Below, one piece after another: positions 17,356 through 24,660 of a DNA stretch of 64,000 nt. Numbering within the stretch: the stretch's first letter is position 1; each line of letters opens with the position of its first letter. The notes under the pieces are model-generated. The model worked only from the letters and a program-made list of their open reading frames with translations. It did not search any database and was not told the DNA's origin. Position numbers and translations under genes: made by a program. The DNA is from Burkholderia sp. USMB20 (lineage in GTDB: Bacteria > Pseudomonadota > Gammaproteobacteria > Burkholderiales > Burkholderiaceae), in the NCBI RefSeq assembly GCF_000949135.2, contig NZ_JTAN02000017.1:62001-126000 (forward strand). Direction: 5' to 3'.

Positions 17356-17414
17356 CTTGTTCATTTTTTGACGGTTGTACATTTTTTGTGTACGCTGGCA
17401 GAAAAGTGAACAAG
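17356..17414 (+). promoter_or_regulatory. Promoter with inverted and direct repeats ahead of the AbiE-like pair
   Basis: A -35 TTGACG (17368-17373), a 17-bp spacer and a weak -10 TACGCT (17391-17396) precede the first gene. They are flanked by an 8-bp inverted repeat: CTTGTTCA (17356-17363) and TGAACAAG (17407-17414). Inside lies a direct repeat, CATTTTTTG, at 17362-17370 and 17380-17388, 18 bases apart. AbiEi antitoxins are known to bind inverted repeats in their own promoter, so this layout fits autoregulation. Binding is inferred. Confidence 0.5.
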
Positions 17415-17426
17415 CGATCCACCCCG

Positions 17427-18497
17427 ATGCCCGAGAACGCCACCCTGCCGATAGCGGAACAGCACGTGCTCGACGAAGCCTGCGCCGCGTTCGAACGCGC
17501 GACCCGGCGCTTCCGTGCGCGGCCCGTGCGCGTGCCGGCCGCCTATGACGCGCATGCCGACGCGATGATCCGTTTCGCCATTGCCGGGCAGGCCTTCGAG
17601 ATGCCGGCGGCGGTGAGCGTCGGGGTCGAATCGGTGCAGGACGCACGCGCGGCGCTGCGCCGGCGCGGCGGCGCCCCATGGCCCGGCGAGCGGCCGCTGA
17701 TGCTGGTTGCGCCGTACGTATCGGTCGAGCTGGCCGCCCGCCTGACCGATCAAGGCATCCCGTTTCTCGATACGGCCGGCAATGCGTGCCTGATCCAGCC
17801 GGAAGCGACCGTGATGATTTCCGGCCGGCCGAAACCCGCCCGCACGCCGCGCCGGCAGGCATCGCGCGCGACGACGCCCAAGGGGCTGGCCGTGATGTTC
17901 GCGCTCGCGACGCAGCCGGGCCTCGTCGCGCAACCGTACCGGGCGATCGCTGCCGCGTCGGGCGTCGCGCTCGGCACGGTCAATCTCGCGATGGACGACC
18001 TGCTCGCGCGCGGCCTTCTCGCGCAGCGGCGCAACGGCGAACGGCTGATGCCCGACTGGCCGCGCTTCATGCAGGAATGGGTCGCGCTGTATCCGAGCCG
18101 CCTGCGCGCGAAACTGCCCGCCCGGCGGTTTGCCGCGCTCGCGCCCGACTGGTGGCGCGGCTTCGATTTCGCGGCATTCGACGCGCGGCTGGGCGGCGAA
18201 CCCGCGGCCGACTTGCTGACGCACGACCTGAAGCCGGCCGCGATCACCGTCTATACGCGTGGCGCCGTGTCGAACCGCCTGCTGCTCCAGGCACGCCTGC
18301 GCCCGGACGAGCGTGGCGACGTCGAGCTGCTCGAAGCCTTCTGGCCGCCGTCGCCGGCACTCGACTGGCGCGAGCAGGACGTGCCGCTCGTGCCGCCGCT
18401 GCTGATCTACGCGGATCTCGTCTCGTCCGGGGACAGTCGCAATCTCGCCGCCGCCGAACACATCCATGACCGATACCTCGCCCGCCCGCCCGCTTGA
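17427..18497 (+). CDS. AbiEi-like type IV antitoxin / transcriptional regulator
   Basis: This 356-residue protein has no catalytic motif. A winged-helix segment (PYRAIAAASGVALGTVNLAMDDLLARGLL) lies around residues 170-200, and the end (VPPLLIYADLVSSGDSRNLAAAEHIHDRYL) resembles the C-terminal domain of AbiEi-family antitoxins. It overlaps the next gene, a nucleotidyltransferase, by 32 bases, as in two-gene AbiE units. AbiEi normally represses its own promoter and offsets the AbiEii toxin. At 356 residues it is longer than classic AbiEi (about 200), so an orphan regulator-transferase module is an alternative. ATG at 17427 was chosen; a GTG at 17406 is possible. Confidence 0.7.
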   Translation: MPENATLPIAEQHVLDEACAAFERATRRFRARPVRVPAAYDAHADAMIRFAIAGQAFEMPAAVSVGVESVQDARAALRRRGGAPWPGERPLMLVAPYVSVELAARLTDQGIPFLDTAGNACLIQPEATVMISGRPKPARTPRRQASRATTPKGLAVMFALATQPGLVAQPYRAIAAASGVALGTVNLAMDDLLARGLLAQRRNGERLMPDWPRFMQEWVALYPSRLRAKLPARRFAALAPDWWRGFDFAAFDARLGGEPAADLLTHDLKPAAITVYTRGAVSNRLLLQARLRPDERGDVELLEAFWPPSPALDWREQDVPLVPPLLIYADLVSSGDSRNLAAAEHIHDRYLARPPA

Positions 18498-19371
18498 AGT
18501 CGACGCGCGCCGGCCGCTCGAGCTGGCGGCGGTCGCGCTGCTGCAGGCGGTCCGCGCGGCCTGCGCGCAGCTCGACGCGGCATTCGTCGTCGCGGGTGCG
18601 ACCGCGCGCGACATCCTGATGTGGCATGTCCACGGCATCCGCCCGGTGCGGGCGACGCGGGACGTCGACGTCGCGGTGTGCGCGGTGAGCTGGCCGTTTC
18701 ACGAACGGCTCGTCGACGCGCTCGTCGCGACCGGGCGATTCGCGCGTGCGCCGAAGCATCAGCAGAAACTGCTGTTCGACAGCGGGACTCAAGGCTTTCG
18801 CACGGAACTCGATCTCGTGCCGTTCGGGCCGCTCGAAACGCCGCCCGGCGAAATCGCGTGGCCGCCTGGCGGCGATTTCGTGTTGAACGTGCTGGGCTTT
18901 CAGGAGGCGATCGATACGGCGCTGGTCGTGTCGATCGCGGCCGACGTCGCGGTGCCGGTGGCGAGCCTGCCGGCCCTTGCGCTGTTGAAGTTGCTCGCGT
19001 GGAAGGACCGGCGCGCGCGCCAGAACAGCGACGCGTACGACCTGTTGTTCCTGCTCACGCATTTCCACGACGCAGGCAATCGCGAGCGCATCTGGGACGT
19101 GGCGCCCGACCTGCTCGAGCAGCACGGTTTCCAGCCTGAGGTGGCGGCGGCTGCGCTGCTGGCGCGCGATGCGCAGCGGATTGCTTCGCCGCCGACGTAC
19201 GATGCGATCCGCGCGCTGTTGTCCGACGAAGCAATCTACGCGACGCTCGGGCAGGATCTGCAGGCCCGCGCGTTCGCGCTGCTGCCGGGGGAATTTAGCG
19301 CGGACGCCGACCGGTATCTCGACGCGTTCCGCAGCGCCTTCCTCGCGGATCCGCCTGTTCCTCGCGCGTGA
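18466..19371 (+). CDS. AbiEii-like nucleotidyltransferase (putative toxin)
   Basis: This 301-residue protein has a nucleotidyltransferase core. AGATARD at residues 43-49 (glycine/substrate loop) is followed by TRDVDV with Asp66 and Asp68 as the metal-binding DxD pair. A third acidic strand ELDLVPFG has Asp116, and a distal lysine/aspartate motif LLKLLAWKDRRARQNSDAYD (Lys175, Lys180, Asp189, Asp192) is seen in AbiEii/AbiGii toxins. Such toxins transfer nucleotides to RNA, for example tRNA acceptor ends. It overlaps the upstream AbiEi-like gene by 32 bases. Whether it is toxic or antiphage is untested. Confidence 0.75.
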   Translation: MTDTSPARPLEVDARRPLELAAVALLQAVRAACAQLDAAFVVAGATARDILMWHVHGIRPVRATRDVDVAVCAVSWPFHERLVDALVATGRFARAPKHQQKLLFDSGTQGFRTELDLVPFGPLETPPGEIAWPPGGDFVLNVLGFQEAIDTALVVSIAADVAVPVASLPALALLKLLAWKDRRARQNSDAYDLLFLLTHFHDAGNRERIWDVAPDLLEQHGFQPEVAAAALLARDAQRIASPPTYDAIRALLSDEAIYATLGQDLQARAFALLPGEFSADADRYLDAFRSAFLADPPVPRA

Positions 19372-19413
19372 CGTGCGACCGCGCGGGCGCCACGCCATCG
19401 CGCATTCACGACC

Positions 19414-19836
19414 TCAGGCCGAGGCCGCCCAGTCTTCGAGCGACAACCCCGCGACGCGGCCGAACTCGCGACGATTGTTCGTGACGAGCACGGCACCGGC
19501 CGCGATCGCGTGACCGGCGATCGACGCATCGTTTGCGCCGATCGGTGTGCCGCGCGCGGCGAGGTCGGCGCGAATCGCCGCCGTTGCATCGACCGCCGCG
19601 GTATCCCACGACAGCACGCCGTCCAGCCGAGCGACAAAGGCCGTCACGAGTTCCGCATGCTTCGGCGATGCCTTTCTGCCGACCGCGCCGAACCGCATTT
19701 CCGCATAGGTAATCGCCGACACGACGATCCGGTGCTGCGCATTGACGCACGACTGCAGCCGGGACAACACCACGGACGGTCGCTCGCGCATGATGAACGA
19801 ACAGATGTTCGTATCGAGCATGTAGAGCGTGGTCAC
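19414..19836 (-). CDS. vapC: VapC-type PIN-domain ribonuclease toxin
   Basis: The 140-residue protein begins MTTLYMLDTNICSFIMRERP and has the PIN acidic set: Asp8 in LDTN, Glu46 in ITYAEMRFGA, Asp103 in GANDASIAGHA and the following TNN at about 119-121. This is the layout of VapC endoribonucleases, which usually cleave tRNA or rRNA. The start is GTG at 19836, overlapping the antitoxin stop in GTGA, so toxin translation depends on antitoxin translation. Confidence 0.93.
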   Translation of the reverse strand: MTTLYMLDTNICSFIMRERPSVVLSRLQSCVNAQHRIVVSAITYAEMRFGAVGRKASPKHAELVTAFVARLDGVLSWDTAAVDATAAIRADLAARGTPIGANDASIAGHAIAAGAVLVTNNRREFGRVAGLSLEDWAASA

Positions 19837-20099
19837 CGGCCCGACTCCGTCGGTGCGGCGTCATCGGCGCCGGACAAGTCGAAACGGCCGGATTCGACGA
19901 CGGCCGGGCGCTCGACGAGGAAGTCGGCATCGGCCAGCGGTTCACTCGCGAGCGACAGCCACGTCGGCCGCACCGGCCGCAGCAGCAGCGTGTCGCCCTC
20001 GCGGCGGATCTCGAGTTCCGTCACCCCCTCGAATTCCATGTCCTTCGGGATGCGGATTGCCTGGTTACGGGCGTTCTTGAAAATGGAAACGGTGCGCAT
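19833..20099 (-). CDS. vapB: VapB-type antitoxin (AbrB/SpoVT fold)
   Basis: The 88-residue protein starts MRTVSIFKNARNQAIRIPKD, followed by GVTELEIRREGDTLLLRPVRPTW, the swapped-hairpin AbrB-like DNA-binding domain of VapB/MazE antitoxins. The C-terminal 40 residues are acidic and flexible, as expected for the toxin-binding arm. A GGAG ribosome-binding site precedes the ATG at 20099. It overlaps vapC by four bases. The VapB-VapC complex probably binds the repeat-containing operator at 20129-20156. Confidence 0.92.
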   Translation of the reverse strand: MRTVSIFKNARNQAIRIPKDMEFEGVTELEIRREGDTLLLRPVRPTWLSLASEPLADADFLVERPAVVESGRFDLSGADDAAPTESGR

Positions 20100-20128
20100 G
20101 AGCCACTCCAATGGAGTACGATGCACCC

Positions 20129-20156
20129 ATTCTAGGCATATGCTGGCATATGTCAA
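20129..20156 (-). promoter_or_regulatory. vapBC promoter with CATATG operator repeats in its spacer
   Basis: The reverse strand has -35 TTGACA (20156-20151), a 16-bp spacer and -10 TAGAAT (20134-20129). Two palindromic CATATG sites lie at 20137-20142 and 20147-20152, exactly ten bases apart, within the repeated unit GGCATATG. They sit on one face of the helix between -10 and -35, a good place for repression by VapBC. Confidence 0.7.
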
Positions 20157-20333
20157 TATCGGGCGGCGCTGATGCGGGATCGCGCCTGATGCTGTCGCGG
20201 GTGTGCTTGCCATGTCGTCACGACCTGTCTGCGATGAGGGAGCGACCATTCTTCCTCATGCCGCCCACCCGATCCATATCCCGAACGGCCGATGCGCGCC
20301 CCCTGCAAGCCGCGCGAAACGTCGATGCTTGCG

Positions 20334-20389
20334 AATCGACGTATCGACGTATCGACGTATCGACGTTTCGACGAATCGACGCCTCGACA
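20334..20389. repeat. Seven-unit 8-bp tandem repeat
   Basis: Seven consecutive 8-bp units, consensus TATCGACG, run from 20334 to 20389. In order they are AATCGACG, three of TATCGACG, TTTCGACG, AATCGACG and CCTCGACA. The three middle copies are identical. The array ends 20 bases before the orbL stop codon, so it would be in the 3' untranslated part of the orb mRNA. No coding role is seen. Confidence 0.9.
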
Positions 20390-20408
20390 CTTCGCGCCCC
20401 CGTCCCCG

Positions 20409-21425
20409 TCACGGCAACCGGAAAGTGTCGAAGAATGTTTCGCGCTCCATCACGGTAAGCGCCGCGCGCTTGTGCGGGAAATCGAACTCCTTCAACGTAT
20501 GGAACCCGAGCCGGTGCATGTACGCGATATGCCGCACGTGATCGACGCGCGGCTCGCCGACGAGCCGCTGCGTGCGCGGTTCGTCGACGAACATGTAGTG
20601 CAGCACCCCGCTCCACCATGCATGCAGCTTGCCCGCGCTCTGGAAGCGCGAGTCGCCGATCAGCAGGTGCAGCCCGCGATCGTAGTCGTGCGCGTCGTAG
20701 AACGGCGCGAGGCGGTCCTCCTTCGCCCAGTAGAACTCGAAATAGCCGAACGGCGTGTCGTCGAAATAGCCGATCATCGGATGCATGTGCGGATCGGCGA
20801 GCCGCTCCGCGAGATACGCGGCGTGCTCGTCGAGCGTGCCGCGCTGATCCCAGAAATGCGCGACGCGATCGAGGTTCATCCAGTCGCTGAACAGCTGCGC
20901 ATGTGCAGCGATGTCGACGGTGCGCAGGCTGAACGTCATCCCGACCTGCGGCATGTAGCGCGCATAGATCTCGCCGGCCGGCGACGGCGGCCGCACCGGG
21001 TGCCGGTGGCCGTTCGTGATCGTGTAGCGCAGCGGCATCCCGCCCGACGCGGGGGCCTTCAGCCACGGCTGCGGGTTCTGCCAGAACGTCGCGCGCGATG
21101 CGGTGACGCGCAGCCGGTCGCCCGCGATCCGCGCGCCGTCGATCACGCCTTCGCGCACCGCGCGCGCGACGTACGATGCAACGGCCCCCGGATCGGCGCC
21201 GCCGAGCGGCACCGACACCGTCGCCGCGTCGTGCCGCGTGTCCGTGTTGAACAGCGCGACGAATTCCGCGAGCAGCGCCGCCGGCGGATCGCTGGGCCGC
21301 CACGCGTCGAGCGTGCGCTCGACGGCGGGCGGCTCCTGCCCGTGCGCGGCGCCGTCGAGTGCCGCGGCCACCTCGCCTTCGACCGCGTCTGCCGCGTTGG
21401 CCGGTTTCGTCAGCGTGTCTTCCAT
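20409..21425 (-). CDS. orbL: Ornibactin N-acyltransferase OrbL
   Basis: The 338-residue protein is a siderophore acyltransferase of the GNAT/IucB-like type. The C-terminal half contains HPMIGYFDDTPFGYFEFYW, KEDRLAPFYDAHDYDRGLHL and HYMFVDEPRTQRLVGEPR, typical acyl-CoA-binding and catalytic elements. It resembles OrbK in this window and is the natural candidate for adding the 3-hydroxy acyl group to N5-hydroxyornithine at position 1; which of the two acts on which substrate is not provable here. The ATG at 21425 shares one base with the pvdF stop (TGATG). It is the last gene of the orb operon. Confidence 0.9.
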   Translation of the reverse strand: MEDTLTKPANAADAVEGEVAAALDGAAHGQEPPAVERTLDAWRPSDPPAALLAEFVALFNTDTRHDAATVSVPLGGADPGAVASYVARAVREGVIDGARIAGDRLRVTASRATFWQNPQPWLKAPASGGMPLRYTITNGHRHPVRPPSPAGEIYARYMPQVGMTFSLRTVDIAAHAQLFSDWMNLDRVAHFWDQRGTLDEHAAYLAERLADPHMHPMIGYFDDTPFGYFEFYWAKEDRLAPFYDAHDYDRGLHLLIGDSRFQSAGKLHAWWSGVLHYMFVDEPRTQRLVGEPRVDHVRHIAYMHRLGFHTLKEFDFPHKRAALTVMERETFFDTFRLP

Positions 21426-22264
21426 CACAGTGCTCCCGCGTCGTGGCGGTCGGCGAGGATGTGCAGCCCCTGCTCGAGCGCCGGAAACAGGCTGCGCTGG
21501 AAGTTGTTCCAGCGCAGTTCGAGAATCGTGTCGTCCGGCGCGATCGGCGTGTCGAGCACGTCGCAGATCACCTCGCCGGAATCGATGCCGTTGTCGACGT
21601 AGTGGAACGAGGCGCCCGTCATCGTCACCGGTTCGACGCGCGAGGTCGCGCCGCTCGCCCAGTCGACCCGTTCGCCGCGCGCGCCGTGCAGCGCGTCGAG
21701 CGTCGCCCACGCACCGCGCCGCTGGTACGGCGAAGCGTCGGCCGTAATGCCGGGATGGATGTTTGCGATGCGGCGGTGAAAGCGCGCGCCGGGACGCACG
21801 AGCTCGTCGAGGATCACGAGCAGCCCGTCGAGCACGACCACGTCGGCGTCGAGTTCGAGCAGGCGTTCGAGCAGGCGGCGCTCGAACGCCTGCTTGCCCG
21901 TCACGCGCTCGCGCGCGTCGCGCGGCAGCCGGCGGTACGTCGATGCAATCGTGCAGAACAGTTCGTCGACCGGCCGGCCCTGCACCGTCAGCCCGTCGGG
22001 CAGGATCCACGGGCGGCCCGGCGTGCGCGCGAAGCCGTAGTCGGCGACCTTCGCGCGGTCGGCCGGCGAGCCTGCGTCGTCGTCGACGATCACGCCCTTG
22101 AGCGCATAGCGTTCGCCGAGCGGCGAGTCGTTCAGGCGTTCGACGAGGAATTCGAGCGGCGCCTTCATGTAGCGCGTGCCGCCCCGGTAGGCGACCGGCT
22201 GGCCGGCGCGATCGGCCGCGCCGTTGCGCAGCGACTGGATGTAGACGAGATTTTTCTTCGGCAT
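21425..22264 (-). CDS. pvdF: N5-hydroxyornithine formyltransferase PvdF
   Basis: This 279-residue protein belongs to the formyl-tetrahydrofolate-dependent transferase fold. It carries the dinucleotide-free formyltransferase features ADVVVLDGLLVILDELV, the catalytic segment RRIANIHPGI (Asn and His) and GASFHYVDNGIDSGEVI. In ornibactin synthesis it formylates N5-hydroxyornithine for residue 4, as PvdF does for pyoverdine. Start ATG at 22264 (MPKKNLVYIQSLRNG). An intercistronic hairpin separates it from orbA; it is coupled to orbL downstream. Confidence 0.92.
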   Translation of the reverse strand: MPKKNLVYIQSLRNGAADRAGQPVAYRGGTRYMKAPLEFLVERLNDSPLGERYALKGVIVDDDAGSPADRAKVADYGFARTPGRPWILPDGLTVQGRPVDELFCTIASTYRRLPRDARERVTGKQAFERRLLERLLELDADVVVLDGLLVILDELVRPGARFHRRIANIHPGITADASPYQRRGAWATLDALHGARGERVDWASGATSRVEPVTMTGASFHYVDNGIDSGEVICDVLDTPIAPDDTILELRWNNFQRSLFPALEQGLHILADRHDAGAL

Positions 22265-22288
22265 GGAAGCGTCGTGGAAAAAACGGAC

Positions 22289-22328
22289 GACGGCGCCGCG
22301 GCCCGCCCGCGCCGGCCCGAAGGCCGGC
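22289..22328 (-). terminator. UUCG-loop hairpin between orbA and pvdF
   Basis: On the reverse strand GCCGGCC and GGCCGGC (22328-22322 and 22317-22311) pair around a TTCG loop, a very stable tetraloop. A run of six T lies at 22294-22289, about 16 bases after the stem. The T-run is too far for a standard terminator, so this may attenuate reading into pvdF or stabilise the orbA mRNA end. Confidence 0.45.
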
Positions 22329-22349
22329 CGGCGCGCCGCGGCGCGCGCG

Positions 22350-24614
22350 TCACCAGTTGTATTTCGCGGTGGCGAGCACCGTGCGGTCGGTCCCGAAAAT
22401 GCAGACGCTCGTCGACTGGCAACCGCTGATGTAGTGGCGGTTGAACAGATTCGTCCCGTTCACGGCGAAGCGCCAGTTGCGCGTGTCGTAGTGCACGCCC
22501 GCGTCGAACAGCGTGTAGCTCGCGACCGTCAGCGAATTGTCGGCCGCACCGGCCGACGCGCTCTGGTAACGCACGCCGCCGCCCAGGCCGAAGCCCGTGA
22601 GCGGCCCCGTGTGCCACGTCCAGTCGGCCCACAGCGACGCCATCTGGCGCGGTCGCGGAATGTCGACCGGCCAGTTGTTCAGCGATGCGTCGTTCGCCTT
22701 CACGTTCTTCACGTCCTGGTAGACGTAGGACGCGATCAGCGACAGGTTGCGCGTGAGCTTGCCGGTCGCGTTCAGCTCGATCCCGCGCGAGCGCACTTCG
22801 CCCGTCTGGACCGACGTCGTGCCGGACGAATCGAGATTGAGCGGCGTCGACGTGAGCACGTTGGTCTGGTTGATCTGGTAGATCGCCGCGCTCAGCATCA
22901 GGTTCTTGCCGGGCGGCTGCCAGCGCAGGCCGGCCTCGATCTGCTTGCCGCGGGTCGGCTGCGGCAGGCCGCCGCCGTACAGGTTCACGCCGATCAGCGG
23001 GTTGAACGACGTCGCGTAGCTGACGTACGGCGACAGCCCGTAGTCGCCCTGGTAGGTGAGGCCCACGCGGCCGGTGAACGCGCTGATGTCGGCCTTCGAC
23101 TGCGTGCCGCCCTCGCGGTCGTCCATCCGCTGGTTGACCCAGTCCTCGCGGCCGCCGAGCGTCAGCGTCCAGCGGTTCCACTTGACCTGGTCCTGCACGT
23201 ACAGCCCGAACGTGTTCATCGTCGTGTACGTGTTGGTGCGGTACGTGGTGTTCGGCGGCGAGAACACGGACAGCGTGACGGGCGTGTAGACCGGGTTGTA
23301 GATGTTCAGCGTCGGCGCGGCGGCCAGCCATTCGCTGTCGGTCGCGGTCTGCCGGTTGTACTGGAAGCCGAGCAGCAGCGTGTGCTCGAGCGGCCCCGTG
23401 CCGAAGCGGCCCTGCAGGTTGTTGTCGATGTCGAAGCGGCTGTAGTTCGTCTGGAACACGCCGGCCCAGCGGTTGATGTCGGTCAGGCTGCCGTCCGCGA
23501 AGCCCGCGCCGAACACCGAGCCGTTGTCGAGCGACAGGTGCATCCAGCGCACGTTCTGGCGGAACGTCCACATCGAATTCAGATTCCGCTCGAACTGGTA
23601 GCCGAGCGACCACTGCTTCTTGCGGTAGTAGTTGAAATTCGGATCGCCGCCGTAGACGTCCTTGTCGAGCTGCCCGTTCGGGTTCGGCAGCACCGTGCCT
23701 TGCGCCGGCAGGAAGTTCGACGAGATGTCGCCCCAGTCCTGCAGGTAGGTGGCGGACAGCGTCAGCGACGTGTCCGCGTCCGGACGCCAGCGGAACGACG
23801 GCGCGAGCGCGACGCGCTGGTCGTTGTTCGGGCCGGTCAGCGCGTTGCCGTCGCGCGCGACGCCGACGAACCGGTACGCATACTTGCCGTCCGCATCGAG
23901 CTTGTCGCCGACATCGATCATGAACTGCTTGCGCGCATAGTTGCCGAACTGCACGCCGGCTTCGCGCACGCGCTCGCCGTCGGCCGTCTTGGTCTGCACG
24001 TCGATGATCGCGCCCGGGTCGCCGGCGCCGTACAGCACCGACGTCGGCCCGCGCAGCACGGTGATGCTGTCGATCATGTACGGATCGACGCGCCAGCTCG
24101 ACAGGTTCAGCGTGTTCGGCACCTGCAGGCCGTTCACGTACGCGGTCGGCGTGAAGCCGCGCAGCGCCGCGTACCAGTCGGAACGGTTGTCCGAGCCGTA
24201 CGACGAGAAACCCGGCACGTAGCGCAGCGCCGCGTTCACGTCGGTCGCGCCGGTCATCTCGATCTGCTGCGCGGTGACGACGTTGATCGTCTGCGGGATT
24301 TCGTTGATCGACGTATCGGTCTTGGTGCCGGTCCGGCTGCGCTTCGCGACGAGCCCGACCGTGCCGTCGCCTTGCGAGCCCGCGTTGACGTTGATCGCCG
24401 GCAGCGTGCCGGTCGTCGGGCCATTCTGCACGCCGGTCGACGTGCTTGCCGCCGCACTAGCCGCCGTACCGTTCTGCGCACTGCCGGCCGACGCCGCGGC
24501 ACCTGCGTTCACGGCCGGCGCCGTCTGGGCGTATGCATGCCCTGCCGCCATCCCGAACGCCACGCTCGCCGCGGCTGCGATCGCACGCACACGCGTGCCT
24601 GTTGCCCACTCCAT
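22350..24614 (-). CDS. orbA: Ferric-ornibactin TonB-dependent receptor OrbA
   Basis: The 754-residue outer-membrane receptor begins MEWATGTRVRAIAAAASVAF and has a Sec signal cleaved after AYA (about residue 28). The plug domain includes INEIPQTINVVTAQQIEMTG, DSITVLRGPTSVLYGAGDPGAIIDV and the loop around YVNGLQVP. A 22-strand barrel follows, ending in aromatic ATAKYNW. There is no N-terminal signalling domain, in line with control by OrbS rather than by a receptor cascade. I chose the ATG at 24614 (GTGGAGCAG upstream); a frame from 24716 would overlap pvdA by 56 bases and lacks a ribosome-binding site. Confidence 0.94.
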   Translation of the reverse strand: MEWATGTRVRAIAAAASVAFGMAAGHAYAQTAPAVNAGAAASAGSAQNGTAASAAASTSTGVQNGPTTGTLPAINVNAGSQGDGTVGLVAKRSRTGTKTDTSINEIPQTINVVTAQQIEMTGATDVNAALRYVPGFSSYGSDNRSDWYAALRGFTPTAYVNGLQVPNTLNLSSWRVDPYMIDSITVLRGPTSVLYGAGDPGAIIDVQTKTADGERVREAGVQFGNYARKQFMIDVGDKLDADGKYAYRFVGVARDGNALTGPNNDQRVALAPSFRWRPDADTSLTLSATYLQDWGDISSNFLPAQGTVLPNPNGQLDKDVYGGDPNFNYYRKKQWSLGYQFERNLNSMWTFRQNVRWMHLSLDNGSVFGAGFADGSLTDINRWAGVFQTNYSRFDIDNNLQGRFGTGPLEHTLLLGFQYNRQTATDSEWLAAAPTLNIYNPVYTPVTLSVFSPPNTTYRTNTYTTMNTFGLYVQDQVKWNRWTLTLGGREDWVNQRMDDREGGTQSKADISAFTGRVGLTYQGDYGLSPYVSYATSFNPLIGVNLYGGGLPQPTRGKQIEAGLRWQPPGKNLMLSAAIYQINQTNVLTSTPLNLDSSGTTSVQTGEVRSRGIELNATGKLTRNLSLIASYVYQDVKNVKANDASLNNWPVDIPRPRQMASLWADWTWHTGPLTGFGLGGGVRYQSASAGAADNSLTVASYTLFDAGVHYDTRNWRFAVNGTNLFNRHYISGCQSTSVCIFGTDRTVLATAKYNW

Positions 24615-24660
24615 CTTTCTCTGCTCCACTTTCTTGATGCGGTCTCCGACCGCGCCTTTG

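Noticed and set aside
20334-20389. Tandem repeat as a CRISPR array
   Set aside because: Units are 8 bp and contiguous without spacers.
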